Assembly (NCBI GenBank): GCA_025403435.1 | Contig: CM046341.1 | Coordinates: forward strand, 9,571,219-9,635,218 | Reading direction: 5' to 3' | DNA length: 64,000 bases | Origin: Artocarpus heterophyllus | Lineage: Eukaryota > Streptophyta > Magnoliopsida > Rosales > Moraceae | Shown: positions 1 to 13,269 of the stretch, piece by piece | Numbering within the stretch: the stretch's first letter is position 1 | Layout: every line of letters begins with the position of its first letter | The notes under the pieces: generated by a model | Databases searched by the model: none | The model's input: only the letters and a program-made list of their open reading frames with translations | What the model was told of the DNA's origin: nothing | Made by a program: the position numbers and the translations under genes

Positions 1-530
1 GATTTACTATTGGTCCAATCTTCGACAAGATTAATGGAGAAGATGGCGATCGATTAATTAATTTTGATCAAAATCTTTGACAACAACAAAGGAGAAGAAA
101 AATACCAAGAAAATTATTTTGGTTTTCTATTTAACAACATCGACAGTAAAGAAAAAAAAGATGTAGATTCAGATTCTACACCGGTCATCGAAAAAGATAC
201 TTTTCTTTTCCTATGTCTCCTTCCCGATACCACCTTCCATGCGGTTTTTCCTAAACCAGACATGTTTGAATTCGACATGAGTGACTTTATTATGTTTAGT
301 CTTGAAAAGGATCACGTTCATGAGTTTGATTAATTTTTCTCTCCAAAGGTGGTTCAATCCGAATTTAGGAAGCAGATTTTGCTCTTTTCTTATCAATTGA
401 AGCTGCTCAAGATTCGAGGACGAATCTTTTCTAGGCTAGCGAGTCTGATGCAGTGCAAAGTGTTGCCTGAAGGAGTGGTCTGGTGACCGAAATACACTAC
501 CAGTAGTCAACCGGCAGGCCAGAAAGCTGT
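1..530 (+). mobile_element. 3' internal remnant of a non-autonomous LTR element
   Basis: This stretch aligns by eye with 1355-1898 (shared phrases at 14/1355, 60/1400, 100/1470 and 410/1770), so it is a second copy of the 3' part of the same internal region, lying directly upstream of an LTR. It contains a short acidic frame (64-333) whose homologue recurs at 1460-1759; both are diverged and broken. The 'gaggacgaat' phrase near 416 is of the kind seen before the 3' LTR of plant gypsy elements. It is non-coding in its present state. Lineage is inferred only from general layout. Confidence 0.55.
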
Positions 531-1038
531 TGTGTGGAAGTTGCCTTATTTCATCCTATTTTGAGTTATTTACGAATTTAAAACATTAGATTTTCTTTCT
601 CATTATCAAATAGACTTTAATTATAAATTTTAGGATTATTTTTAGTTTCCAATTTCAAAATAGGATTAGTTTCTTTTTTATTTGCTAATTTTTGAAGTTA
701 TTTATTTTTTCTATTTTTATTTATGGTTTCCCATTAATGTTTTGGGACAATTTAGGCTATGAATAGATTACTCCTATCATATGTCACAAGGGAAAATTAT
801 TATTAATGAAATTAGAGTGTTTTACTCTCTGTTTATCCAGTTTTCTCAGTATTCTTTATAATCAACGAGTGATTGATGCTTATTATTATGGTATTTTGAG
901 TGAATCAACATATTTATAGAAGTCCTACCTTCCATTATTCATATTAAATCAACAGATTTTCTGGCATTTGTATCGAATCAACGAGTTTTAGGAATTTATT
1001 TATTTTTCTTATTTTTTTGTTACGCTTCAGCTACATCA
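531..1038 (+). repeat. LTR of non-autonomous element (508 bp)
   Basis: Starts TGTGTGGAAG and ends CTACATCA. It is followed two bases later by a tRNA-iMet primer-binding site, which fixes the 3' boundary. A truncated second copy starts TGCGTGGAAGTTGCC at 3835. Its AT-rich body and short length suit a non-autonomous element. Confidence 0.65.
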
Positions 1039-1898
1039 ATTGGTATCAGAGCCGAAAGATCCTACACCGATACCTTTTTGTAGGCCTAACGGTATTTTCG
1101 TCACTGCCGTCCGTGCTTTCGCCATCGTCACCACTGCCAAAACTGCACCTGTCAGTCCTGAAGAACTTGGTCGTTTCCAAGAAAAAAAAAACTTGATGAT
1201 ATAGTGGCGAAGATCGAAGCTCTTGAAAACAAGGGTAATGAAAGTGATGAGAAAAGTTTTGAAGTCGATGATGACATTGAAGATTATTCTATGAAACTTA
1301 TGACAAAGAGGATCTCTTTGATGGAGATGAAGATGATGGAGAAAGATGTGCTAGTGGTCCAATTTTCAACGAGAGTGATGGATAAGATAATAATTAAATT
1401 ATTAATTTTGATCCAATCTTTGATAACGACGAAGGAAAAGAGAAAGGCCAAGAAAATTATTGACAGACGAAGAAAATTATTTTGGTTCTCTATTTAACGA
1501 CATCGACAATAAAGAAGAAGAAGATGTAGATTCGGATTCTACCCTAGTCATTGAAGAGGATACCTTTCTTTTCCCATATCTTCTTCGTGATATCACCTTC
1601 CATGCAATTTTTCTCAAATTAGACATGTTTAAGTTCGATGTGAGTGACTTTATTCTGTCTAGTCTTAAAAAGGATCATGTTCATGAGTCTATTCAATTTT
1701 TCGCTCCAAAGGTGGTTCAGTCCGAATTCATAGAGCGGATTTGGCTATTTTCTTATTAGTTGAAGCTGTTCAAGATTTGAGGACAAATCTTTCCAGGCTA
1801 ACAGGTCTGATATGGTGCAAGGGTCTGCTTGAAGGAGTGGTCCAGTCAAGAGGATTACATTATCGGCAGTCAACCAACTGGGCGGAGAATTGCTGCAT
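1039..1898 (+). mobile_element. internal region of non-autonomous LTR element
   Basis: It runs from the PBS to the point where the solo LTR 1899-3834 has inserted. Short acidic reading frames (1204-1497, 1460-1759) are in different frames and share no recognised gag, RT or integrase motif. At about 0.9 kb it cannot encode the retrotransposition enzymes, so the element must have been mobilised in trans. Confidence 0.55.
1041..1053 (+). other. primer-binding site (tRNA-iMet)
   Basis: TGGTATCAGAGCC matches the 3' end complement of plant initiator methionine tRNA. It marks the start of the internal region of the element whose 5' LTR is 531-1038. Confidence 0.8.
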
Positions 1899-3834
1899 TG
1901 TGACGCCCCGAGGTGGGGGTTAGGGAGTTTTAGGTAAATAAGTTGAATTAAACGAAGTAATTAAAGAAAAAGTAAATAAATATCATCAAAAAATAAATGA
2001 ATCTCATCGATAATAAAAAAATATCATCGGCGGTCACCGTCACGTGAATGCCATGAAGGTAGGGCCGAGATCTTATTCTCATTCACAATCACGTGGATGC
2101 TTACCACGAAAGTAGACAGGTAAATAAAATACAATATCAAGAATAATAATACAAAAATACTAAAAATCGTCTCTAAAATGAATTAAAAATATACAATTGA
2201 TAGAGACGAAAAAGACATTAACACTGGGACAAGTTGTACAATACACGCATCATACCATAGTTTTAGAGAAAATACCATTTCAATCCATAGAGCCAGGTTT
2301 CGATTCCTGAGCCCATCCTTCCTCCTCAAACCTAGAAGGGGGATTTTAAAAATAGGAAAACATGAGCAGAAAGCTCAGTAGGATAATTATTTAAAAATAA
2401 GTTATTTAAAAATAGTGTTCAAGAATAGAGAATTATTCACAATTCGTTCTAATTAAAATAAATCTCAAAGTCTCAACAAATCAATAAAAACACTTACTTT
2501 AAAGCAACTTGATAAAACATCACTGTACGGGTTTTGAAAATCCAAAAAGAATATCAAAATACAATTCTTTAAAATCAAACATAGAAATCATTCTTAAAGG
2601 AAACACCTAAGAAATAAACTTTAGCTAAATCAATTTAAAAGGGGCTACCAAAGAAAGGGATAGTAATATCCTACCTCATTTGAAATTCCAATAATGTAAG
2701 CTCCAAATAAAATCTACCGTAAGCTCCAATCAATATTCAAGAGCTTAAAACTGCATTTAAAATCAAAAATTACTTTCAACAAATATCATTATGTTAACTT
2801 AATCATCAATGTGCCTTTTGACTCAAAATATTCATAACCCAAAATCATAATCCTTTTTGAAATATTTTGGAATCATTAAACATTGAAAACCAAAGTAAAA
2901 ACATAATTTTTCAAGTCTACAGTCGGCCGGCCGAACATCCTGGTCCGACCTGCCGAACTGCACAGTTCGGCCTACCGACCAACCATGACCGTCCTACCAA
3001 ACCTTCCTAGGTTCGGCCTACCGACTTGATGAATCTGGCCTGCCAAAGATCACTGGCAAAATCTAAGGACCCGAGACTTCGAGTCTCAAACTCCCTAAAT
3101 CTAAAATTCAAATTTAAAACCTGTTTTTCAATTCCCAAATCATGAAAATTATATAGAAAGCATAGAAAATCATAGTAGAACAAGTTTAAACCATTTTTCT
3201 CAAATTTAAACTCAATTTCACCTATGATTTGAAAATCAAAGGAAAATGTAAAAACTTGATTAAGTTATTTTCGTTCGAATAAAGCTTAAATCCATCATAA
3301 AGCAAGTCCTACAAGCTTATATTAAACATTATCTAAGCTTACCAAAATTCGGATTGCAAAATACATCAAAGATTCAAAACGAAAATCAAAAGTTTTAGAG
3401 AAAAATGGCTAACTTTTAATGGTGCTTTTGGATGAAAAACTTGATGATTGGACTTCAATCCTTACTCAAATCCATGAGAATGAAGCTTGAAATCAAAATT
3501 TTTGAGAGAAAGAAAGAGAAAGATAGGGCTGAACACGAGAGGAAGAAAGAGAAAGAGCGTGAAAAATAAAAAGAAAAAGGAAAGGAAAAATAAAAAGAAA
3601 AACCCCAAAGGTATTTTCGTAAATATAGAAAAAATGTGGGGTAAAAAAATGTCATTTAGTATTTTAACACTAAAAATTAAATTTTAAATATGACAAATGC
3701 AACAAAATCTTCGAATCACTAAAATTAACAACAAAATCTTCGAATGACTAAAATTAACAACAAAATTTACACTAGCACACTTAATAATTAAACTTAACAT
3801 AACTAACCTTACTTTAAAATTTAAGGGCGTTACA
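1899..3834 (-). mobile_element. solo LTR, about 1.94 kb, nested in the preceding element
   Basis: On the minus strand it begins TGTAACGCCC and ends GGGGCGTCACA, the TG...CA termini usual for plant gypsy-type LTRs. Flanking 5-mers tgcat (1894-1898) and tgcgt (3835-3839) match at four of five positions, as expected of an old target duplication. Removing it restores the junction seen at 525-545 of the upstream copy. There is no internal domain and no long frame. A GC-rich palindromic cluster sits at 2923-3046, and a 28 bp tandem duplication lies at about 3700-3760. Solo LTRs form by LTR-LTR recombination. Superfamily assignment is an inference. Confidence 0.6.
2923..3046. repeat. GC-rich cluster of TCGGCCTGCCGA-like quasi-palindromes (decayed)
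   Basis: Variants include TCGGCCGGCCGA (2923), ccgacctgccga, ttcggcctaccga (twice) and ctggcctgcca. They stand out in otherwise AT-rich DNA. The same 12-mer family recurs in the copia LTRs (46270-46354, 53934-54018) and copia leader (52719-52905). Confidence 0.6.
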
Positions 3835-3955
3835 TGCGTGGAAGTTGCCCAAAATAGGATTAGTTTCTATTTTCAAAATAGGATTAGTTTTTTATTTATT
3901 TTATATTTTTTGGAGTTATTTATTTTCCTATTTTTATTTATGTTTTTTTCATTGG
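3835..3955 (+). repeat. truncated second LTR of the 531-1038 family
   Basis: Begins TGCGTGGAAGTTGCC like the LTR at 531 and keeps the 'aaaataggattagttt' and 'ttatttattttcctattttt' blocks with internal deletions. Similarity stops near 3955, so the 3' end of the element is lost. Confidence 0.55.
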
Positions 3956-4467
3956 TTAAAGGACCGAAGTTAAAAAGAAAAGTGTAATTGAGATAATATA
4001 ATATTCAACAGCAATATATAATTTGAAGGTGAAAATGTTAAAAAAAATTACAGCAAAAACTATTTTTTCAATTCAAATTGGTTTTCTAGACATGCTATAT
4101 ATTTTAAAATTGCAAGTAAATAAGAAATAGAGCCCCTTAGTTGGTGAAAGGACCGCACATCTTATGCGCCCGAAAAGGCTACTAGTTTTACACTCATATA
4201 CGACACACAAGTAATGCCACATTGTTCGTGTTTCTATTTTAACTACTTTCTTTGCTCCTATCTTTCCAAGGTAGGACTTTTGACTTTTCTAGGCGTGTCT
4301 ATTAGATCCCCAGCTTTGGCTTCACTTTATCTCGCTCCACTAGACATTTCCAGAGCAATTGTGTCACTGTGAGAACGCTGCACTATCCTAGGCGCTTGAA
4401 AGCTTCAAATTGCGGCGCAACCATACATGGAGCCAACATCAAGCCCCCACTCAATTTTTTTTCCTTC

Positions 4468-4469
4468 TA

Positions 4470-4501
<32 letters not shown>

Positions 4502-4520
4502 TATATGTATGTATGTAGGT
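4468..4520. repeat. (TA)n/(TGTA)n microsatellite
   Basis: A run of TA dinucleotides passes into TGTA tetranucleotides; an independent tract of the same composite type occurs at 10556-10602. Confidence 0.9.
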
Positions 4521-4903
4521 ATCCTTTGCATTGTTGCCCCTGCCAAGTGATAGTAATGAAAGAAAAAAAGGACTCAATCTTTGTTTAATAACCGAATAAG
4601 TGGACTCAATGATATTACAAGCCTTTATTTTAAAAACAAAAAAAAAAAAGAGAAAAAACTTGTCTTTTCCTGACTCTTGTGCCATCTTTTTGTCTCATCT
4701 CATCTTTTGCCTACCATTGCAATATCAAAGACTCAAGTGGAGAAAAAAAGAAAAGAACGCCCCACCGTTTATACCATATGAGCGATTCAGCCAAGAGTGG
4801 AAACCAAAAAAAAAAAAAAAAAAAGAGTTTGCTTCCTCTTGGCCTGTATACGACATTAGAGTGAAGGAAAAAAAAAAAGTTTCCTTAATTTTATTACTCG
4901 GAC

Positions 4904-5432
4904 AAATTAAATAAATTTCCTCTTAACATCACTTGTGTCAATATGCTCCTAAACATTAAAACGTACCTATTGTGTCTCTGAAGTATAATATTTCTTCAGA
5001 TTTAGCCCTTAAACTTTGAAATATATTATTTTTGGATAAAATTGTTGAATTTTTATTTGATTTAAGATTAGATATAATACTTAGGGGTTAGTATAAATGT
5101 TCTTTTCACTTTAAATGAACTATTTAGGCATCAAACTCTTGTATTTTTTGTGTTTAGAGTACCTGTTCAAAAGCGAGAAAAAGAGAAAGGAGAAATATAT
5201 AATGTATCGTAATTCAAGTTGGTTCTTTAAGAGTTTTGAGTAAACTGATGAATTTATCAATTTCTTAAGCGTAACAAGTATTATCTTATCAAAAAACAAC
5301 ACGTTTCAAAGTTCAATGAGTGAATATGTAGCAGTATTATAGTTCAAGGGCACAATAATTACGTTTTAAATTCTTGGGGCATATTAATACAAGTAACATA
5401 GTTTGGAGGAATTTGTGAAATTTATTCTTATT
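4904..5432. mobile_element. MITE with long (about 110 bp) imperfect terminal inverted repeats
   Basis: The reverse complement of about 5310-5432 follows 4904-5030 in order: aataaattt, acttgt-t-aatatgc, ttaaaacgta--tattgtg, ctata-tatt and aaactttgaaa. Long TIRs without a transposase suggest a Mutator-like MITE. Exact ends and the target duplication could not be fixed. Confidence 0.5.
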
Positions 5433-6861
5433 GCTACGAAGGACACGCCGTCCTCTTTTAGTTAGTAATTTCTTATACTTTTGTTTCTATTTTTTTCTCA
5501 TTTGTGTTGTTATTTTTATTGAATTACAGTGATGCAATTTGAATGTGTTAAGAGATTTAAATTATTAAATTGTTGTTACATTAGTATTATATTTTGAAGA
5601 ATAGTGTTTTGATTATTTTTTAGGGGAAAAGGGTTTGCCAGTTAAATAACCAACATTCATATTGTTCATATATTCAATTAGAAAAAAAAAAAGAAAAAGA
5701 AAAAACCTTCATTCAAAGCATAAAAAACCGGCGGAGGAATTATATTGCATTAATTTATATTGATTTTGTTTAAATTTTTGTTTTAATTATTTGCCTCCTC
5801 CACTGACAACAATTTCTAGCTCCGTCCTTGGACACAACTTTCTCCATGAAAATATAGTCCACGCCCGTTCATTCCACGTAAAGAGCGTCAAGTATGAAAC
5901 ACCAAAACCGGAGGTTTGAGCAAGTTCTCGCTTACTTAGACAAGATACCAAAGATATGGAAGTTGTATCTCTTCTCTCTGACTGGGCAAAATTACCCTTC
6001 GATCGGTTCATTCGGTCTTCGATAGGTCTCTTTGTTCACTTCTAGTTACACAACATGATCGCATTTGGCTTTTGTAATCGACTTCGTCGCAAGAAACAAA
6101 ATTCCTATCGAAACATCATTTCATGTTCTACTTGCACAAATTTATATTGATCAAATCTAATCATTGCAAAGAGGCATATGAGAACCTCCCAAGTCCCAAT
6201 TACTATATATCAAAGACCACAGCTAAATCTAATTAACCACAACCATGAGATTGTCTCTCATCTATGAGACCTTTTAAAGGGGTCTCATTGTGGTTTTTGC
6301 CATAAAAAAAAAAATTATTGGGCACCATTTTTTTTGAAAATTAAACAAGATTTTCAAGAAAATTATGAATAATGAGTTGTTCATTAGCCTATGACTAAGG
6401 TACTTCAAGAAGACAAGTGGGTGATATAGTTACTCATAATAAGCATGTACTTGAATATATTCCTATTACCACATGGCATGGAACAAACTTTTGTTGTGCT
6501 GAATATAGCTTATGCATGTGATAAAACAAGCCAAAAATGAATGTGTCTCTGGCTAAATTGGATAGTAACAGGCGAATTTAGTAAAACCTCAAAAGATTTG
6601 ATTCCCATACTTAAATTTCACAAAAATATACACGAGGACCAAAAACCTTACATTCAATTGACTCTTGGAGGAAGCGAAAGGGTATTGTACAGTTAATCAT
6701 TTTTATTGTTTCTTTCTTTAAGTCCTTAGGCTGAGGTACGAAGTTAGGACAATTGCATAAAAGCTAACCACTTTTGCCAACTGTTAGTTGCAGTTGAGTT
6801 TTTTTTGACATAATTGAGGTTGAGAGAGCTTTTAAACTAATTGGTCCAGTTTCACCGAATT

Positions 6862-6901
6862 GTTGGAGATATATATAATTATATATATATATATATATAT
6901 G
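6862..6901. repeat. (AT)n microsatellite
   Basis: Uninterrupted TA/AT tract, with a similar one at 7557-7582. It is one of many such tracts in the window. Confidence 0.85.
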
Positions 6902-9900
6902 ACTATTATAGCTCCACCACGTTTTCGCACCAAAAAAAAAAAAGTAACAAAGTTTGTGTCTTAATCAATGGGAAACAGCTGTTAAGTTTGTTGCTGTTGT
7001 TTTCTCATTTTCAATTGGCAGAACTGATACAAATTGAGGAGATTTCTCCTATAGGCAGTAAAAAGTAACTTTAATTAACAATATATATTTTTTAACAGTT
7101 AAATTTATTGAAAAATATGCACTATCCACCAGAGGAGAAGGGCTCATAACTCGATCAGCATAACATAACTCACCATAAATCTTTTAGTGAATATTAGATT
7201 CTCCGGCGATGCTATATATATATGAAAAAATGAATGTATATATTTGTATATTTATATATATCACCACACAAAAATCAATTTGGATCTCTATATTTATATA
7301 TATAACCACACAAAAATCAACGCATCCAAATTAATGTCTAACACGTAAATCAATTATTGAAATACAAAGATTAATTTATAGTTTCTCACGAAATTAAACC
7401 TTAAGGGTTTAGAAATATGAGACACTATAACCCTAGGTATATACTAAACCATCAGGGGTGCCATTGCCACACGTGATCGACCGGTTCTTTTGGAGAACAA
7501 ATTGAACTCGCAACAAATTAATTAACGTTTGAGTACGAATGTCTATATAATATAATATTTATATATATATATATATATATAAAAGACTTATTTTCAATAG
7601 TTACTATTCTATGGTTGCATATTTAAAAAGGGTATATTTTAACAACAATTAAAGATATTGAGTAACAAAAATGCAACCTTATTAATTATCATAATTTTTT
7701 TAGTCAAATATATATTTTATTAAAATCATTGTATGTATTATATAACGCATATGTGTGCTATTACTTTGTATCATGCGACTTTGCCATAATGAATATTCCT
7801 ACAGTTTTCAGAATCTATTTTTAGTAGTCTTGGATGTATTCCTTTTCTCTTACCAACTTGCAAGATTTTTTGCCAAAAAAAATGCAAAAGGAAAAGAAGG
7901 AAAAAGGTTTGTGAAAGCGAAAAGTCATTCTACTTTTTTTATATTTTATATATAATTCATAGACTTTGAAATAAAAGGGCACCAGCCGTCAGCTCTACTT
8001 CGATCCATCCATCGGTATCTCTCCCTCTTTCTGAATAGAACAAGAGCTATAAATATTCAGAAGATAATCCCTTAAAATAAAAAATAAAAATAAAAACTCA
8101 AAAGATAACGGAGAGTATTGTCAACGTTGGTTAAATGATATGTAGCATGATGTGCAATCTAGTTTAAACTCCAACAATGAGTTCAAGTGTTGTAGCATAT
8201 GAGAGCACTTTATATTATAACTGTTTTTTGTTTTATACTGTGGCTATAGAGAGCTTTACACTGGATAGTGATTCGAACCCTATGTGCCCAAACATGTTAA
8301 TAGTTATCAAACCAAGTGTGCATTTTCTCTCAAAGAAAGAAAAAGAAAGCAAAAAAAAAAAACAAAAAAACAAGGGCGCTATTTTATTAATTTTTTAGCG
8401 ATGAGCTCAAACATGAGTGGTGGACTACCCTAAAAAAATTATATATATGAGTAGTGGACATGCAGATGCAAAATAAGTGGGCAATGCTATTATATACACA
8501 CAAATTATATTTAAAAAATGTACACACAGAGATATAACATATATATAATATAATCTAAATAATTTAAATTGTTATTTTAAAATAAAAAGGTTACAAGGCT
8601 ATTACGGCTATTGTTGGTATTATCATTTAAGTTTTGTCCTTGACTTTAAGTCAAATTAGCTTGACCAAGACAATATATACTGAGGATATAAACTATACTA
8701 AAAACAAAATTGCACGTAGACATTCTCCAATTGATTTTTTTATACTATTTCCGGCTATTGGAATAAATGGGCTTCCAGTTATACATTATCTAATTATTAA
8801 ATTCTAAAATCGAAATTGAACAGACTATGATAGTGACTTAGTATTATAATATTATGTTTTCGAAAATAATATTTTTGAGCCTTGGATATTTCGTCAACAA
8901 TTGTATGGGGTCTAAGTTCTTTTTGTCGTATGTTGCCGGAAATTATAAATACGTACAAAAATGTGCATGAAACGTTGTGTACAACGTCATTCGCAAAATG
9001 TCTACTATAATTAAGATTTAATTCTTAATTTAACTATAAACCCTAATGATTACGAAATTGTTAAATTTCCTGTCGGGTCAACTAGGTGATAGTATATCAC
9101 TTGTTAAAACATCGCAAAATAAATTTTTATTTGTTAATTTGTTAGTTGAAGAACTTTTTCTACACTATACATAAATGACACTTATACTTAATGGAAAAAA
9201 ATGTTAAAAAGAAACATGATTACATAATAATTTGGAATGTCACTAAAAAAATGGAACGCTAATAGCAACCTCTAAAACCTCTAAAAACTGTATATGAATT
9301 ATAAATCAGCGGCTTTAGTTATTTAATTGAGTTATCCATGACACGAATTTTGTTATTTTTTTTTTTTAAATAAGCAAAAAATGACTATATTAAAAAGAAT
9401 AAAAGAAAATAAAAAAGTTCAAACAAATTAAAGGCTATCAAAATAAAGGAAACCCACTTCTCAAAAAAAAAAGAAACCTAAATCAAAAGCGGCAAAACAA
9501 AATAAAGCAACCCAAGATACAACTGAAATATTTTTTTCACTTTAAAACCCTTCCCACTAGAGCTTGGATGAAATTTTCCTTTCTCGTTTATTGTTCAAAT
9601 TCTTTCTCAAAATAGAAAGATATTATAACTTTTCCTAGTTAAGAACTCGAATCAACAATTTTCCACTTCTTTTTGAGCACGTAATTATTAATCATTTTTA
9701 TCCGCTTCAAGGCTTAATCTTCATAATAGTTCTCATTTAGTTGAGATAAATTATAATAGTTCTCATTTAGTTCACAATTTTCCACTTGAAGATATTGTTC
9801 CTATTTGAGTGTTGGAACGATCCCAATGGTAGTAGTATTTACTGAGAACCAAATTTTCTTCATCTTCAACTAATTTCTCAGTTGATCATCAAGGCGTTTC

Positions 9901-10555
9901 TGATGTTGAGTTGCTAAAAACTCTATCTTTCACATTATGTTCTGCATCACTGCTTTGGGCAGACACATTTATTGCTGCCATTTAATTACTAAGACTTTTG
10001 AAATATAAACTACCGTTACAAGATCTTTCTCAGATAGAGTTCTTTAGTGGCAACAATATGTTTAGCCAAACTTTCCTGTATGGAAATTTGTTTCACAAAA
10101 TAAATAAATAAACGATTAATAACGTGCAATTTTAAACTATTCAATCAAATTTCATGACACTTATTAATTGATTTATAGACCGTTTGGCATTTCAGTCTGA
10201 AGTTTTAAGTTTAAAAACTGTATCATATGGCTGGTAGGGCACAGAATATTCTAGATAATATTGTAGCGGCAACTTTATTTCATTTAGAATCCATTGTTCT
10301 CCCACAGTCATGCAAAGAAAATGGAGAGAGAATGCTACCACTTTTAAGTAGGATTCAGTATGACTTGAGCCTTCAACCTAAGATTGAGGTGAAGGGACCT
10401 ATAGTCAATTAGGTTGCCCTTACTCGTTAAGATGATTTGGATTATATTTAAGAATTAAGAGGTAAAAGAAAGTCAAAAAAGGTAGTAAATTGTAAGTTAA
10501 ATTGGAGATAATTAAGGGAACAAAACGCAAAACACGTCCTTTCAAATATCTCCTA

Positions 10556-10567
10556 TACATATATATA

Positions 10568-10600
<33 letters not shown>

Positions 10601-10602
10601 AG
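10556..10602. repeat. (TA)n(TGTA)n microsatellite
   Basis: TA tract followed by about five TGTA/GTAT units. Confidence 0.9.
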
Positions 10603-10996
10603 ATACAGGACAGAAACATTTAGAGGTACGTATTTGATCTCTTTAACGGCTTTTGGAGGAAATATAGAGGCACTAGTATACGTCTCTGCTACAGTGCTTT
10701 TCTGATAAGCAGAGACTCATTCTTTCATACGTATAAATCGATCGGGACAGTACTAATTATGAAGATACGACGAAGAAAAAAAATGTACAACACATCATTA
10801 AATATAAAAACGACAATGATATGTTGAAGCGTGGAGTTTGTCTCCACCACACAGATAGTCTCTGCACGCGGCGGTTTGTATTTGACAAGCAATGCTTTTT
10901 TGGACCACTTGACTTTTTTTTTTTTTTTTTTCCCTTTTTGGCTTGAAAAATAATAAACATATTGGACGCGGCGACTAGATATTAGCGCACTTTTTT

Positions 10997-13225
10997 TGTA
11001 ATGATCGAGAAAACGTCATCAATAAAATTTAATATTTAATTAGATTTAATTAATAAATTTATTCTTAAAAATATAAAATTTTGTAAAAATAGTAATTTTT
11101 GTGAAAATTACAATAAAATATGAATGAGCGGCATTGATTGTAAATTTTATGGCATATGTAATGCAATGGTGGATATTGTAAAATACAAATTTTATGAGTT
11201 TGATGATTCAGAGATTTGTGCATAATATCCATAAAATGAATTTTATGTCACAATTAATTGTTAAATTGTGATATAAACGAATGGATGATTAGAATGTAAA
11301 TAGGACATAGAGGTTGTCCTAACCCTAACCAGGGGTAGAAAGGAGGCCAGAGCAGTATAAGAATACTGCTAAATGAAAACGCAGATACGAAAAATGTTAT
11401 GATTGGCCTCCAAAAGTAAACGAAAAGTAAGTTAAATATTTTTATACAGTCTAAGGATAGAAAGTACACTGATTTGACCACGACAGTATAGGAAAAATAC
11501 TGTGTGATGAAAAATTATACAATATAAATTTTTAACTCCACAAAGTGGACACTCCTTGATTTTCTATTGGGCCACATGTCAAGAAAAGTGGCCCAATCAC
11601 CTTGTGACACCTAGTGGTATACTCATGGGTTACCATGAGTCACCAAATGTGATAAGGATGCATTTAAGGCAAAGTTATCACAAAAATTCATTTCCTTTCT
11701 TTTGTTCCAAGATCCGGCAGCCATATCCAAGAGTTCTAAAAAAATTTCTCAGCCCCCAAACTTTGCAAAAATACCCCCAAACAAGTTTTACAAGCAAGTA
11801 CAAGGATTTCCCACAAGTTTTAAGGTAAAATCCTAAACTTTTTCATGAGTTTTCAAGGGATTTTTCATGGGTAAAGGGCAAAAAATTAATCCATGGTATT
11901 TTTGCATGAAAAGGAAGTCCAAGAAGAAGTTCAAGAAGCCTTTGAAGGCTAGAAATCCAAAAAGTGTTATTTGGGTAAGTTTTAAAGTTTAAAGTTTTGA
12001 ATTTTATTTTGATTTTTATTCTTTCAAACCCATGAGGGGTTTTGAGCATGTATTTAATGGAATTTCATGTATATGTGATAAATGGTAAGTTTAAGTTGTG
12101 AAACTTTGGTTTTTTAGTGCAAACTGGCAATTTTTGAAAAAATAATATTTTTGTAATTTTGATGTTTGACTTTGCAAAAGTGATGTTTGAGCATGAGAAT
12201 GTGTTGATTAAGGCATGGAATGGTTTCTGCAGGGGTAGAATTGCAAGTTTGAAACAGATTTTTGTAAAAATGCCATAGGGACTAAATTGAAAGAAAAAGT
12301 TCCTTCTCGGCAGATTTGAAAAATAGTCAAAAAACGCCCCTGTAAAGTGAGATTTGGGAAAAGTTAAAACACGAAAGTTGTAGATCTCGATGAAACTGTT
12401 AGGTCACGCGAACGGTTTGTCTAAAAATTCAATCGTTTGTGAGTTTTTGATTTTTCAAGAATATGTTAAAAGTGAAAAAAGTGTTAAATGGAAAAAAGGT
12501 CATTTTTCAAAATGATTTAAGGTATGGAACCTTAAGTAAAAATGATCATTGCAAAAATAGGAAATTTTGATGCAAAGAAGTAAATTTTATTCCTGGGGGT
12601 AAAATCGTCAAAATTTTCAGTTCAAGGACTAAACTGCAAAGTTTTATGAAAATGGGGCATAATTGAGAAATAAAGAGATTTGACCCACTAGGGTGTTATT
12701 TTAAAATTAGTATGTGGTTATTTTTGTAAGAATAACGAATCGAGCTCGGGTAGGTTAGTGGACCCACGAAGAGTAAAATCGTCATTTTTGCCTAAATAAC
12801 CCGAACGCTTTGAAATGTTTCTAATGGGATAAGAAAATGACTAGAAAGGTTCCCGCCCTTCGTTAGAAACGATAGGGTAAAGTTAGATAGAAATAAGAAA
12901 AACCAGTGGTTTTTAGAGTTGTACATAGTAATACAACTCAATTTATTAACTAACGGATGTTTCGTATCGAAACATAGTGGAATTTGGCTAATGGCTTTGT
13001 AATTGGCCAACAGGATCCTAGGAGTCTAGGAGAAAGGAGATCGAGGTTAAGTTGCCCGACATTCGCATCAAGTAAGTACCCTTCCCACCTACAGTATGAA
13101 ATGTAGGTTTAGAAAGAAATGTATGTATATGTATATTTGTGCGTATAATTAAGTGTAAACTTGTATGTTTGCCATGATATGAATACCTAGGGGTATAGTC
13201 ATGTATGAATAATTGTGAGTATATG

Positions 13226-13269
<44 letters not shown>

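Larger units (their letters stand above)
3956..10996. other. intergenic, AT-rich, no gene recognised
   Basis: No coding region, tRNA or rRNA could be supported. Short reading frames here are AT- or low-complexity-driven. It holds a long-TIR MITE (4904-5432), (TA)n and (TGTA)n microsatellites, a duplicated 'tatttatatatat-accacacaaaaatcaa' segment at about 7245-7320, and a 30 bp tandem duplication at about 9722-9775 ('ataatagttctcatttagtt'). Confidence 0.6.

Noticed and set aside
2286..2310. Possible tRNA or SINE B box (ggtttcgattcctg)
   Set aside because: It lies in the solo LTR with no matching A box at the right distance and no cloverleaf.
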